Below, piece after piece: positions 52,904 through 62,058 of a stretch of 64,000 nt of DNA. The DNA lies in contig CAZPMT010000003.1 in assembly GCA_964587655.1 (NCBI GenBank), forward strand, positions 52,306-116,305, read 5' to 3'. Source of the DNA: CAZPMT01 sp964587655 (GTDB taxonomy: Bacteria > Hydrogenedentota > Hydrogenedentia > Hydrogenedentales > SLHB01). The notes below the pieces were generated by a model, which ran no database searches, had not been told where the DNA came from, and saw only the letters and a program-made list of their open reading frames with translations. Every line of letters starts with the position of its first letter. Position 1 is the first letter of the stretch. Position numbers and translations under genes: made by a program.

Positions 52904-54454
52904 TTAAGACTTCCTCTTCATCGTGTACGCGCCGAGAAGCGCCGCGGCGAGAATGCCAAGGCCCACAAGCCCAACCGCCGGCACGGCGATGCCCTGATCA
53001 AGGAGCGGATTCAGACCAAATTGCAGTTCAACGCCATTGGGAATCCCGTCCCCGTCGGCATCGTCGGCAGCATCGCCGACAAAAGCAACCTTGTCAAAGT
53101 CGAGCCAGCCCCAGCCTTGCCGAAGCGAGATTGTGTTCGGCCCGTCGTCGAGATCAACTTCGTACGTGTACTCGTGCCACGTAAGGTCGGACCCGCTGCT
53201 CGACGGCGGGTTGATCTCGGGGTTCTGCCAACTACCATTGACGTACAGGGCTTCCGAGCGCCCGGATCCCGGTCCATCCCAGCTATTGCTGTTGCGGCCC
53301 GTGACGACAAGCGTGTATGTCCCTGCACTTGCTTCAATGCCGGACCAGGTGATCGCGCCGCCGTTCACTCCAACATACTCGCCGTTGCTGGCCGTCCCGT
53401 CTGCGTTGATTACCGGATTCCAATCCGGCTGTGAGCCATCCTCGAGGGTTGCCTCTTCAGCTTCGAGCGACAACAGCGTCAAAGGTCCCGCCGGCTCGCC
53501 TTCGCCCTCACCTTCACCTTCGCCCTCACCCTCACCTTCGCCCTCACCTTCGCCTTCACCTTCGCCGGCCGTTGCGCCCGGCACGATCAGATAGTCACAA
53601 TCCAACCAACCCCAGTCGACAAGGGGGTTACAGGTAAACGCCACCGAGTTGTTTCCGGCGCTGAGCGATGCGCTGCCAACGACAAGGAAGTTGCCGACGT
53701 CCCATGTGGCTTGGTTTACGCCCTGGGCGACTACTTTGCCAAGCACGGTACCGCCGACCGACACCGTAAAGTCGCGTTGCCCCGCCCCATTGCCAGTTCG
53801 GTTTCTCATGCGAAACCACAACGGGTACTCGCCGTCGCTCGGGACGCTCAGCGAGAAGGTCAGTGTGCCGTCGTTCAGCGACACCCACGCGTCACCGCTT
53901 GCACTCTCACCACTGCCCAGCGATGCGCTGCCCCCGAGCGTGGCGGCCTCGGCCTCGAACTTCAGTTCTCCGCTCAAGTCCGGAACGTCGGACACGTCGA
54001 TATAGTCTACGTCGATATAGCCCCAATTATCGGTGAACTTCAGCTCATTATCTCCTGAGTTCAGGGCTGTTACGATTATGTGGTCCTCTCCGCCGCCGGG
54101 AAAATCGCCCCAAGCCATATTCTTTTTCTGCATCAATATGGTCGAGACCTGTGTGCTGTTGACAAGGAAATTCTCCTTTCGCGTTGCCGGGTCGTCACCA
54201 CCGCGGTTTCCTACGCGGATCACCAACATGTAGTCGCCAGACGAGGCAACATTGGCGGTGATGGCCAGACTGCCGTGCACCATGTCGACAAATGCGCCAT
54301 TGCTTGGGCCCGAAGTGGTGTATGCCACTGCACCGCCGGCCAAGGTCCCGTTTTCTGCCTCGTACCTGGCGGCTTGCGCGCTTCCGGATGCAATCAGGCA
54401 TGCCAACGCGAGCAAGCAAACCGATACTGCGTGTATCCTCAAGTTCCTTCCCAT
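52904..54454 (-). CDS. Secreted multi-CBM surface protein with (Gly-Glu)n linker and sorting tail
   Basis: 516 residues. Signal peptide (VCLLALACLIASGSAQA) and three CBM6/35- or malectin-like beta-sandwiches beginning ARYEAENGTL, LKFEAEAATLGG and LSLEAEEATLEDG. Between the second and third lies a long Gly-Glu dipeptide run. An EF-hand-like DADGDGIPNGVELQFG is followed by a C-terminal VPAVGLVGLGILAAALLGAY helix and the basic end TMKRKS, like IPTL/PEP-type sorting signals. No catalytic domain is apparent; likely binds polysaccharide at the cell surface. The ATG at 54454 is preceded by AAGGAGGAG. Confidence 0.82.
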   Translation of the reverse strand: MGRNLRIHAVSVCLLALACLIASGSAQAARYEAENGTLAGGAVAYTTSGPSNGAFVDMVHGSLAITANVASSGDYMLVIRVGNRGGDDPATRKENFLVNSTQVSTILMQKKNMAWGDFPGGGEDHIIVTALNSGDNELKFTDNWGYIDVDYIDVSDVPDLSGELKFEAEAATLGGSASLGSGESASGDAWVSLNDGTLTFSLSVPSDGEYPLWFRMRNRTGNGAGQRDFTVSVGGTVLGKVVAQGVNQATWDVGNFLVVGSASLSAGNNSVAFTCNPLVDWGWLDCDYLIVPGATAGEGEGEGEGEGEGEGEGEGEGEGEPAGPLTLLSLEAEEATLEDGSQPDWNPVINADGTASNGEYVGVNGGAITWSGIEASAGTYTLVVTGRNSNSWDGPGSGRSEALYVNGSWQNPEINPPSSSGSDLTWHEYTYEVDLDDGPNTISLRQGWGWLDFDKVAFVGDAADDADGDGIPNGVELQFGLNPLLDQGIAVPAVGLVGLGILAAALLGAYTMKRKS

Positions 54455-54534
54455 CTTGTGCTCCTCCTTGTTTGTTAACGATTTCACATGCGCCTTCACT
54501 TCCACCGTATCAACTTTCAGGACTACAGTTCAAT

Positions 54535-55560
54535 CTACAAACTCTCATACTCGATAGTGACGCCGGGCGCCGCTTCGTAGCTGTTCAACTCGGTGGCCAC
54601 GTATTGGGTGACCGGGAACTGGCCATCCGTGTCAAGCTGGCCCTGCTGCACGATAACCGAGCCTCCCGACCATTTTCTTATGAACGCGACGTGGCCGTCC
54701 ATATACAGGACGTTCGAGCCGCCCGGCAGGTGGTTGAACTTCGCCACGGAAGGATTCGCCTCGTAGCCGCCCTCCGCGGCGCCGGACACGACGTCGAACA
54801 TGATCGGCACTTCGCTCTGGGCCTTGCTGCTTGCCGCGGGGTTGTTGATGTCCGTGATCATGAAGCGCTCGACGCCTTCACGCGTCTTGTACAGCGTGTT
54901 CCCCGAAGTGTTGCCGCCCGAACCCGTGATGTAAAGTGTCGCCCAGACTTCGCCAGACCACCATGAGCCGGTCCCGCCAACGGTGTTTCCGGGTTCCAGA
55001 GTCCCGTAGGTTACGTCGCCGTCGCAGGCTTCGCGCGTCCCGATTGCGCTCCAACCGTCCGTTGCCTGAACCAACCGGGCGCTAATCAGGTCTGAATCGT
55101 GCATCATGACCCAGTTGAAATACGCGTACGACATGAACATACCCGCATCCCACAAGTTTATGAAATTCCCGAGATCGTAGATCTCGTCGTGCTGGTAACT
55201 CGTGTCGGCGGTGTTCGTGATGCGAATCGGCGTACCGCCGGAGACCCCCGCAAGGATCTCTTTGTTGGCGCTGTTCACCGCGGACGGGCAAAAAGCGATG
55301 TTGATGTCCGTCAGGTATTCCGGGTAAAGGGTGAAGATCTCGAGGTTATAGAAATGCCAGCCGCGCGGAAACTTTCCGCCCTTCGCCTCGTTCGAATACA
55401 TCTTCATTACCAAGCCCCACTGCTTGAGGTTGTTGGCGCAACTGGCGCGACGCGCCGATTCGCGCGCGCGCGCCAACGCCGGAAGCAGAATCGCGGCAAG
55501 GATTCCTATGATGGCGATGACGACAAGCAACTCGATCAACGTAAAACCATTCCTCTTCAT
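54535..55560 (-). CDS. Type II/IV-secretion-like pseudopilin with H-X9-DG ending
   Basis: 341 residues. Prepilin cleavage site and helix MKRNGFTLIELLVVIAIIG, followed by ARARESARRASCANNLKQWG. Near the end is the processing-associated motif HLPGGSNVLYMDGHV. Such proteins are numerous in Planctomycetota/Lentisphaerota-like genomes, often beside carbohydrate genes. The ATG at 55560 has GAGGAGG upstream. First gene of the leftward carbohydrate locus. Confidence 0.9.
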   Translation of the reverse strand: MKRNGFTLIELLVVIAIIGILAAILLPALARARESARRASCANNLKQWGLVMKMYSNEAKGGKFPRGWHFYNLEIFTLYPEYLTDINIAFCPSAVNSANKEILAGVSGGTPIRITNTADTSYQHDEIYDLGNFINLWDAGMFMSYAYFNWVMMHDSDLISARLVQATDGWSAIGTREACDGDVTYGTLEPGNTVGGTGSWWSGEVWATLYITGSGGNTSGNTLYKTREGVERFMITDINNPAASSKAQSEVPIMFDVVSGAAEGGYEANPSVAKFNHLPGGSNVLYMDGHVAFIRKWSGGSVIVQQGQLDTDGQFPVTQYVATELNSYEAAPGVTIEYESL

Positions 55561-55668
55561 TTACTGTCCTCCTCAGGTTTCAAGATAGCCATGAATGACA
55601 AACCAACCGCGATGACCTTGTGAACTACAGAAGAATGAGCCCAATCAGCCCAACAGCGCCCGGCCCAT

Positions 55669-55683
55669 ATGTCACATTGACAT
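55669..55683. promoter_or_regulatory. Candidate operator palindrome
   Basis: ATGTCA-CAT-TGACAT, perfect 6-bp arms, about 110 bp upstream of the pseudopilin start and next to a possible leftward TTGACG -35. Symmetric sites of this size suit GntR-family dimers; the regulator gene is adjacent. Inferred. Confidence 0.4.
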
Positions 55684-55857
55684 CTAGGAACGAGACACCG
55701 TCAAATGCCCATCACTGACTTCAACTGGCCTTAACATATCAAAAACAGGCCCTCTTGTCAAGAGGATTCTCGCATTCCAGCAGCAGGGAGTGACAAACTG
55801 AATTACAATAAGACCAAGCGGCACCCTGTACGGTTCCGGTGAGAACCTAACGGATAC

Positions 55858-55887
55858 TTGACTTTGCGGGTGAATTTGCGCTACTCT
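55858..55887 (+). promoter_or_regulatory. Predicted promoter of the regulator gene
   Basis: TTGACT (55858-55863), 18-bp spacer, TACTCT (55882-55887), about 45 bp before the start codon. Confidence 0.45.
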
Positions 55888-55930
55888 TTATGCATCAGAT
55901 TGACACTTTCGGTCCTTTTCTGGAGATTTT

Positions 55931-57148
55931 ATGCCGCTTCGGGCGGCTTGGAGCCTTGCGTATATCGTTATGAGGAAGCAAGATAAGAACCTAAAGACGA
56001 TGTACGGCAGGCCGGTCTTCACTTCCGACTCAGACCTGACGCTAACCGACCAGATCTTCGAGATCCTGTGCGAAGAGATCAGGACCGGGCACTGGAAGGT
56101 TGGCGAACGGCTTCCGAGCGTTACCGCCCTTTCAAAGCAGACCGGACTCGGACGAACGCCCATTCAGCAGGCGTTCGAGCGCCTCAGCGAAACGGGATAC
56201 GTCCGGCAGGAACAGCGGTCCGGAACATATCTCGAAGCCCAATTCCCGCGCGGCGAGGAGAATCTGGGCACGCTCGGCGTGGCGCTGCACCTTGCGGATG
56301 AGGGAGGAAGCCTGGTCCCTGATGCATACTCTCACTTTCGTTTGGCGCGTCTTCTCAAGGCGATCTCGGAAAGAGGTTACGGCGCCCAGGTCCGGTATTT
56401 GCGAACCCAGGAAGAGTGGGGCAATGTCGATACCGTAGGGGCGGTCTTCGATGAAAATGTGAAGGGAGTCGTGGCCCTGCACCCCTTCGACCACGATAAC
56501 TCGCCGATCATAAGGCCGGGAAAGCTCCCATTCGTCTACCTTGGCTCGAATTCAAGGCGCTGCCAGCCCGTGATCGCGGGCGACACGTCCAAGGGTTTCT
56601 ACGACGCAACGGAGAGACTGATCGAGGCCGGCCATCGCAACATAGTCTGTTTTATGGACCCTTCGGAGTCGCGAGAGGAAAACGCGGTGCGCACGGAGGC
56701 TCACGAGGCCGCCATGTCGCATGCCGGATTGCCCGTGATGCGACAAGCGGCGACCGATTCATATCAGATCGCGAGCGGCGACCTCTTCGCTATGCGGCAC
56801 TGGCTCAATACCTATTCCGCGGCCACCGCCATCATCTGCATGAGAGGGCCGGAAAGCATGCAGATCATAAACCTTGCCCGGCTGATTGGCCGGAACGTTC
56901 CCGAGGACCTAAGCCTGGTGGGCCACGGCGAGCATGCCGACAACCCTGATTCCCCTATAACGCGCGTCGATTACGACTACGCTTCCCTGCTCTCGGCCTG
57001 CCTGGACGTCCTGTCCGAACAGATGCGGATGCGCCGCGTCACCGTCTCGCGAATCCTGATTCGCGCCTACATACGCGAAGGCGTAACGGTTGCCTCTCCA
57101 CGCGAATCAGAGAAATCCCAAAGAACATCTTCATCCGTGGCCACCTGA
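55931..57148 (+). CDS. GntR-type HTH fused to LacI-type sugar-binding domain
   Basis: 405 residues. Winged helix at about 37-100 (LTDQIFEILCEEIRTGHWKV, LPSVTALSKQTGLGRTPIQQ, SETGYVRQEQRSGTYLE). Residues ~110-390 form a periplasmic-binding-protein-like effector domain (GVALHLADEGG, LIEAGHRNIVCFMDP, LARLIGRNVPEDLSLVGHGE). This AraR-like layout usually senses a sugar and represses neighbouring transport and hydrolase genes. Start ATG 55931 with GGAG 6 nt before; a later Met (56000) is possible. Confidence 0.9.
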   Translation: MPLRAAWSLAYIVMRKQDKNLKTMYGRPVFTSDSDLTLTDQIFEILCEEIRTGHWKVGERLPSVTALSKQTGLGRTPIQQAFERLSETGYVRQEQRSGTYLEAQFPRGEENLGTLGVALHLADEGGSLVPDAYSHFRLARLLKAISERGYGAQVRYLRTQEEWGNVDTVGAVFDENVKGVVALHPFDHDNSPIIRPGKLPFVYLGSNSRRCQPVIAGDTSKGFYDATERLIEAGHRNIVCFMDPSESREENAVRTEAHEAAMSHAGLPVMRQAATDSYQIASGDLFAMRHWLNTYSAATAIICMRGPESMQIINLARLIGRNVPEDLSLVGHGEHADNPDSPITRVDYDYASLLSACLDVLSEQMRMRRVTVSRILIRAYIREGVTVASPRESEKSQRTSSSVAT

Positions 57149-57285
57149 CACTCTCGCCGCTGTGTCAGTCCCGGTTTACCTCATGATCACGCATTCGCCC
57201 TCCTTACAGAAAACGAAAACAGACGGCAACGGTCACTTGTTACCCACCTGTTACCCTGGGGACGCCAACCGTATTGCCGAACTCT

Positions 57286-58308
57286 TCATCCCGCGCAGGT
57301 GGAGCAGAGGGGAGCTACGTCGTTATCGGTGAAGGCCACGGCAAAGATGTTGGCGCCGCATCGGTGGCAACCCATGGGTTCGATTTCCTTCAGCAGGGGA
57401 TTCCAGTAGACGGTGTGGGTTCGATGGGATTGCCGGCGGCGCACCTCGCACTCCAGGGCGAGCACGGGGAGTTCGGTGCGGACGAGCACCAACGGGGTCA
57501 ACTCCGCGGCAATGGCGTATCGGTCATCGAGTTCGAGGAGCTTCCGGCGCAGTTCGAGGTCCACCGCCCGGCTGAGATCCTCCTGCTTCTGGGCTTCCTG
57601 CTCCGTCTTGCTTTTCGTGAGCTTGGCTTTCGTCTCACGCAAGACAGCTTGATAGTAATCTCGCAGCCGCCGGCGATCTCGCGTCAACCGCGATTCCAGA
57701 CGCGCCACGAAACCGGCCGCCCGTGACTCCATTTGCGCCAAGGCGCGCTGAACCGCGCGCGGGTACGTTTCCTGCGGCGGGGACACGGGCTCGAGGTTGG
57801 GTTCCACGGACTCGATGGCGAGCGTGTCCGGCAACGCAACCTCCGCGCGAGACGCCGCGTTGATCGTAACCGCGAACACGTCTTCCCACTGGTCATCCGA
57901 TTGAAGGCTGGCATGGAAATGCCACGTGTGGTACTCGATGCGCGCCGAAGCGCTGCCGCGGAATCTGACGCTCGCGTTCAGCCAAGTGAACGCGCGCTGG
58001 AGCGGCCCCTCCATGGCCGACTGTTTCAAGTACATTTCGGGGATCTGGAACACGCCAATTTCGGGCTGTCCCTCGAACAGCGTGCCAATCCGCTCGGCGA
58101 AGTCCGTGGTGAGATTGGCGCACAGGTCGGCCGTCCCCGGCTCGTACGAGAGCGTCAGAGATTCCGGACACTGAAGCGCGGCGGCCACCTCCGGGGTGAC
58201 CACTGCTTCGCCGCGCTCGGCGTCCTCCGGCCATTCGACGACGGCCCCGCGCCAGTCGAGTACCGCGCTCGTGAACCAGTGCAGGCGCGTTCGGATGTCG
58301 CCGGTCAT
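57286..58308 (-). CDS. Partner of SNF2 ATPase: coiled-coil and zinc-ribbon protein, unknown family
   Basis: 340 residues. The N-terminal ~170 residues are mixed alpha/beta (LHWFTSAVLDWRGAVVEWPE). A charged coiled coil follows at about 200-265 (ESRLTRDRRRLRDYYQAVLR, KAKLTKSKTEQEAQKQEDLS), then a beta-rich part and a terminal zinc ribbon CHRCG...CSTC. Its ATG overlaps the ATPase stop (ATGA), so the two are translationally coupled. I do not recognise the family. The ribbon and coiled coil suggest a nucleic-acid- or RNA-polymerase-binding subunit. Confidence 0.75.
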   Translation of the reverse strand: MTGDIRTRLHWFTSAVLDWRGAVVEWPEDAERGEAVVTPEVAAALQCPESLTLSYEPGTADLCANLTTDFAERIGTLFEGQPEIGVFQIPEMYLKQSAMEGPLQRAFTWLNASVRFRGSASARIEYHTWHFHASLQSDDQWEDVFAVTINAASRAEVALPDTLAIESVEPNLEPVSPPQETYPRAVQRALAQMESRAAGFVARLESRLTRDRRRLRDYYQAVLRETKAKLTKSKTEQEAQKQEDLSRAVDLELRRKLLELDDRYAIAAELTPLVLVRTELPVLALECEVRRRQSHRTHTVYWNPLLKEIEPMGCHRCGANIFAVAFTDNDVAPLCSTCAG

Positions 58309-60185
58309 TCGTAATCCTCGCCGAACATGGCCTCGTCCAGTTCTTTCGCTTTGAGGTACTGATCCTGGGCATCGATCAGCGACTGGCCAAGGTGGTCGAA
58401 TGCGTCATCCAATTCCGCAGTATCACGGGCGCGCAACCACAGGTCGAGGACCAACGACTCGAATTCCTCGCCACCCTCGAGATTGCCCAGTATGGAGCCT
58501 ACTTCGCCCACGACAAGTTCAAACATGCGGATCTTGTCGTTGAGTATCCGCAGGATGCGCTCTTCGAGCGAATCCGCGGTACACAGGTTGAAAACGAACA
58601 CTTCGCGCGTCTGCCCGATGCGATGGATGCGTCCGACGCGCTGCTCGATGCGCATGGGATTCCATGGCAGATCGAAGTTGATCAGCGTGTTCGCGAATTG
58701 GAGGTTCCGGCCTTCGCCGCCGGACTCCGAGCACAGCATCACGGGAACGCGTTCACGCAACGCCGCCACGGCCTCGTCCTTTTCCTTCGCCGTTTCAGCG
58801 CCGGAAAAGACGGAAAACGGTATGCTCGCTTCATGAAGCACTGCCTGCAAACGTTGCAGCGTCGCCCGGAAACTCGCGAATACCAGGATCTTGTCCTCCG
58901 GCCGGCCCTGCCGAAGGATCGCGAGTAGCTTCTTTTCCTTGGCGGACTGCCCGATCCGGCGCGCCCGTTCCAACATCGGCGCAGCACGTTGATCCTGGGC
59001 CGCCAGGGATTCCAGCATGGGCGCGAGCGTGGCCGGGTGGCTTCCCGCGGCGAGCAAGAGAGTGTTCAATTGCATGCGCGTGATCAGCGGCAGCGTGGGG
59101 TCGCCTATCATGTTGTTGAACCCTGCGGCCGCCTCATCCGAAGGTTGCGGTTTCGGATCGTCGAATAGTGCGCCTTGGACGGGAACGCCGTCCGTGGACG
59201 GAATCAATTGGTCATCCTCATGGGCGCGCTGCCTCATTCCCGCGCAACGCCAGCGCAAGTAGGTGTGTAGCTGACGATAGAGCTCCGCCTCATGCTCACC
59301 GGGCGCCACGACAAAGGTCTGGGCATAGCGGGCCGGCAAACTAAGACTCACGAGGCTGCGGGTGTTGCGGATCATCACCTCGCCCAACAGAGACCGCAAT
59401 CGCTCGCGGTTCCGCACGTCAAACGGGTTCCCGCGTCGCATGTAGGTCTTCTTGAAATCGGCTTCCGTCTTGAGGTGTCCGGGCTCAAGCAACGTCAACA
59501 AGTTGTAGAGTTCCACCAGATTGTTCTGGACCGGCGTGGCCGTAAGCAAGAACAGATGGCGGCGTTTGAGGGCGTCCACCAGTTTCCAGTTCAGCGCGGC
59601 GCGGTTCTTACAGTGATGCGCCTCGTCTACTATCACCAAGTCCCATGATACGGACGTGACCGCATCGATATTCCTTCGACTCTTGGCCGTGGACAACGAA
59701 GTCAAGACCCGGTCTGTCCCCAGCCAGTACTCCTCTCCCTTGCGCAGTTCCGCCGGGCCGGGCGCCGAAAACTCGAGGCCAAACTTCGAGTCCAACTCCT
59801 CCCGCCATTGTGAAACCAGCGGCGCCGGTACAAGGATAAGCACGCGCTTCACGAGGCCCCGCAACAGGTATTCGCGCAACAACAGGCACGCCTCGATGGT
59901 CTTGCCAAGACCGACCTCATCGGCCAGAAGCACCCGCCCCCGGAAATAGCGTAGAACCCGGCGAACGGTCTCAATCTGGTGCGGCAAGTGTTCTACGCCG
60001 TGCAGACCTTCGAGGCACAACAGTTCGTCGAAACCACGGAGCAACCTCAGCCGCACATGTTCGATACGCAGCTTGAGAGGCTCAAAGTCGATCGTCGCGT
60101 CGCCGGCCAACGGAGCCGCAACACGCGTGACCATGCGCACGCCTGAAGGAGTTGCCCGCACGATTTCCTGGAAATCATGAGTCAC
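58305..60185 (-). CDS. SNF2/RapA-like superfamily 2 helicase/ATPase
   Basis: About 626 residues. DEXH motifs: LPHQIETVRRVLRYFRGRVL with LADEVGLGKTIEACLLL (motif I), VPAPLVSQWREEL (Ia), VIVDEAHHCKN (II), LLTATPVQNNLVELYNLLTL (III), then KILVFASFRATLQ (IV) and LINFDLPWNPMRIEQRVGRIHRIGQ (V-VI). The layout resembles RapA and other bacterial SNF2 remodelers. Start: GTG 60185 with AGGA upstream. An ATG at 60230 overlaps a good extended -10 (TGCTATACT, about 60225-60233), so transcription probably begins after it. Confidence 0.88.
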   Translation of the reverse strand: MTHDFQEIVRATPSGVRMVTRVAAPLAGDATIDFEPLKLRIEHVRLRLLRGFDELLCLEGLHGVEHLPHQIETVRRVLRYFRGRVLLADEVGLGKTIEACLLLREYLLRGLVKRVLILVPAPLVSQWREELDSKFGLEFSAPGPAELRKGEEYWLGTDRVLTSLSTAKSRRNIDAVTSVSWDLVIVDEAHHCKNRAALNWKLVDALKRRHLFLLTATPVQNNLVELYNLLTLLEPGHLKTEADFKKTYMRRGNPFDVRNRERLRSLLGEVMIRNTRSLVSLSLPARYAQTFVVAPGEHEAELYRQLHTYLRWRCAGMRQRAHEDDQLIPSTDGVPVQGALFDDPKPQPSDEAAAGFNNMIGDPTLPLITRMQLNTLLLAAGSHPATLAPMLESLAAQDQRAAPMLERARRIGQSAKEKKLLAILRQGRPEDKILVFASFRATLQRLQAVLHEASIPFSVFSGAETAKEKDEAVAALRERVPVMLCSESGGEGRNLQFANTLINFDLPWNPMRIEQRVGRIHRIGQTREVFVFNLCTADSLEERILRILNDKIRMFELVVGEVGSILGNLEGGEEFESLVLDLWLRARDTAELDDAFDHLGQSLIDAQDQYLKAKELDEAMFGEDYE

Positions 60186-60307
60186 AAAGATCGGTCCTAG
60201 CCCATGCCCTCGTCGAAGCAAGTATAGCATTAGGCCATGCTGAAATTCCGATCCCCAGCCGTGTTCTTGCTTCTATTCCCGTGACCCACGTGCTCCGAAC
60301 ATAGTGA

Positions 60308-60341
60308 AACCCCGCAGTCCGCTTCCGTGAACTGCGGGGTT
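60308..60341 (-). terminator. 5S-type terminator, copy 4
   Basis: AACCCCGCAGTTCACG / CGGACTGCGGGGTT hairpin directly downstream of a 5S remnant; same hairpin as after the other three 5S copies. Confidence 0.8.
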
Positions 60342-60351
60342 CAAGTATTGA

Positions 60352-60438
60352 GCTGGCGACGACCTACTCTCCCACGCAGTTGCCCGCGTAGTACCATGGG
60401 CACTGGTGGCGTTAACCGTCAACGCAATAAGTGGGAAT
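60352..60438 (-). pseudogene. Truncated 5S rRNA remnant, copy 4
   Basis: The 3' part of 5S is clear (complement of GGCGACGACCTACTCTCCCA onward) and similarity fades after about 60395-60438. The 5' third is missing, and the antitoxin gene ends 28 bp further on. Confidence 0.8.
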
Positions 60439-60466
60439 GTCTTCTTCTTCCTCATCAGAGGTATGC

Positions 60467-60631
60467 CTATTTCGGGACTGTACGTTTACGCTCAAGTGAG
60501 ACCACCGTCCGCCCTTCGCGGCGCTGTTCTTCCTGTAGCGCACGCCCCAGTTTGCGAACATCGTTGCCATATTGGGCGGCCACGTGCCTCTTGATCCGCT
60601 GTATTTCCTCGATGACCGAGTCTCGATCCAT
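60467..60631 (-). CDS. Antitoxin-like small protein paired with the PIN toxin
   Basis: 54 residues, MDRDSVIEEIQRIKRHVAAQ start, then YGNDVRKLGRALQEEQRREG; a helical, charged protein of the type that follows VapC-like genes in toxin-first order. It begins 4 bp after the PIN stop codon. The second pair at 62.5-63.2 kb has a related sequence (DEIRAIRAEISAQFDNDVGK). Confidence 0.7.
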   Translation of the reverse strand: MDRDSVIEEIQRIKRHVAAQYGNDVRKLGRALQEEQRREGRTVVSLERKRTVPK

Positions 60632-60635
60632 TGTT

Positions 60636-61115
60636 TTACTCCATCAATTCATCCGGGGTACAGACCGACGGGGGAACGTATCCTTTCTCCGCTAACCAAA
60701 AGCTTATACTGTCTCTGAAGGCTGCATTGGCAAGGTGGGTGCAGTTCCACGTCAACAAGTAGTCCATCCCGTGAACCGCCGCTACACCGAGGTGCAACGC
60801 ATCGTCTGCGGCGGCATCGGGCAGCAGGCCTTGAGATATCAACGCCGTAGCCAAGTCTATGGCCTCATCGGTCACGTCGAGCAAAGAAAGATCTGAAAGC
60901 AGTTCCAAACGCCGGCGCGCGGCATCCGGATCGCCCTCTCTCGCCTCTCTCGCGACAACTTGCGACGCATACACGCCGTAAGCTTCGCGGCGCTTGGTCC
61001 ACCATTCCCATGTCACCTCCTGGCGGGCGGCCCTAATCAAATCACGGCTTGGCAACGCGGCAAGGTAGCTTATGATAGTCGTTTCGAGATAAACCGTCTT
61101 GAGGTAATTCATCAT
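60636..61115 (-). CDS. VapC-like PIN-domain ribonuclease toxin
   Basis: 159 residues: VYLETTIISYLAALPSRD (first acidic residue), EVTWEWWTKRREAYGVYAS, LPDAAADDALHLGVAAVHG (central acidic residues), MDYLLTWNCTHLANA. PIN toxins of this group cleave RNA. Preceded by AGGA. Lies between 5S copies 4 and 3. Confidence 0.85.
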   Translation of the reverse strand: MMNYLKTVYLETTIISYLAALPSRDLIRAARQEVTWEWWTKRREAYGVYASQVVAREAREGDPDAARRRLELLSDLSLLDVTDEAIDLATALISQGLLPDAAADDALHLGVAAVHGMDYLLTWNCTHLANAAFRDSISFWLAEKGYVPPSVCTPDELME

Positions 61116-61160
61116 CCGCGCGTCCTATCCACATTTTGCCCAACTTGCGGCCAAAACGCA

Positions 61161-61194
61161 AACCCCACATTTCACGAAAGTGGACTGCGGGGTT
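61161..61194 (-). terminator. 5S-type terminator, copy 3
   Basis: AACCCCGCAGTCCACTTTCG hairpin, slightly mutated on one arm (CCCCACAT), after the third 5S copy. Confidence 0.7.
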
Positions 61195-61204
61195 CGAGTG
61201 TTGA

Positions 61205-61317
<113 letters not shown>

Positions 61318-61439
61318 TTCACTGTAACGTCCTCAATGGGCCCCAAAGGGCATCGATAAATCCAAAGCGCATCGGGCAGAATGTCGGATCGCAAGACTTG
61401 GTCCCACCTTCCAGTGCTTCCGGAATCGTCTGAGCCCCG

Positions 61440-61808
61440 TCATGCTGCGGGAAGAGGTCCAGCGGCCGCCAGTTTCTTCCGGGCAGGATCCACGGTGAGA
61501 TTCAGGCCTTCAAGCGTTCGAGATCCAAGCAGAGAAAGATCGCCTGGCTCCGCGAAGACGACCTCGTCTATCGTGAAGTGGTTCGCCACCCGCAGAATCG
61601 CAAAACCCACGCTACGGCTAACCACTTCGCCATTAGCCATGACAAAGCGAAGGTCCTTCTTCTCCCTTCTGACGGCGATCCCCTCCAGCTTCGCGGCCGA
61701 GATCCAGGTGAATTCGCTGCCAGTGTCCACCAGGAGTTTCGGAACACGCACAGACTTGGACCGGTCAACGTGATTCTCAACCCTGCAACTCGTATAGAAT
61801 GTACCCAT
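61440..61808 (-). CDS. Retropepsin-like aspartic protease domain protein
   Basis: 122 residues: KLLVDTGSEFTWISAAKLEG carries the single DTGS active-site loop of clan AA (retroviral-type) proteases, followed by LRFVMANGEVVSRSVGFAIL and LLGSRTLEGLNLTVDPARKK. As a homodimer it would have a full active site. Cytosolic, no signal peptide. Function in bacteria largely unknown; lies within the 5S-interleaved array. Confidence 0.75.
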   Translation of the reverse strand: MGTFYTSCRVENHVDRSKSVRVPKLLVDTGSEFTWISAAKLEGIAVRREKKDLRFVMANGEVVSRSVGFAILRVANHFTIDEVVFAEPGDLSLLGSRTLEGLNLTVDPARKKLAAAGPLPAA

Positions 61809-61812
61809 GACC

Positions 61813-61980
61813 TTATTGTAGGCTTTCCTCCCCTCTTCTGCAACCGCCGGACAATTCCCCCGGCGGCCGCAGGAACCTATTTCGAAGCTCGTCCTCTTCG
61901 ATCACCGGACCACGCCGCTTTCCTCGCGACGTCACATGATACACTGCGTCTGCGTATTCTATCCGCAAAGGTCTCGCCAC
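61813..61980 (-). pseudogene. N-terminal remnant of a REP-associated (RAYT/IS200-like) tyrosine transposase
   Basis: From GTG 61980: VARPLRIEYADAVYHVTSRG then KRRGPVIEEDELRNRFL, the classic start of TnpA_REP proteins (ARPLRIEYPGAVYHVTSRGN, with R..FL after it), ending at a TAA at 61815-61813. The catalytic tyrosine region is lost. The bases just upstream (61990-62060) contain words such as AAAACCTGACCTCATTTT that often flank such elements. Confidence 0.75.
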
Positions 61981-62058
61981 AGCCAAAACCCATCACGTAA
62001 AATGTATGATTTCAAAACCTGACCTCATTTTCCACATGGCTAAAAGTGATTACTGTCC

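Larger units (their letters stand above)
55561..55930. other. Divergent promoter region of the carbohydrate locus
   Basis: Holds the control region between the pseudopilin gene (left) and the GntR-type regulator (right). No gene seen. The candidate operator and promoter are listed separately. Confidence 0.5.

Noticed and set aside
53505..53570. Possible CRISPR-like or satellite array
   Set aside because: The repeats are a coding Gly-Glu run in one frame, with no spacers.
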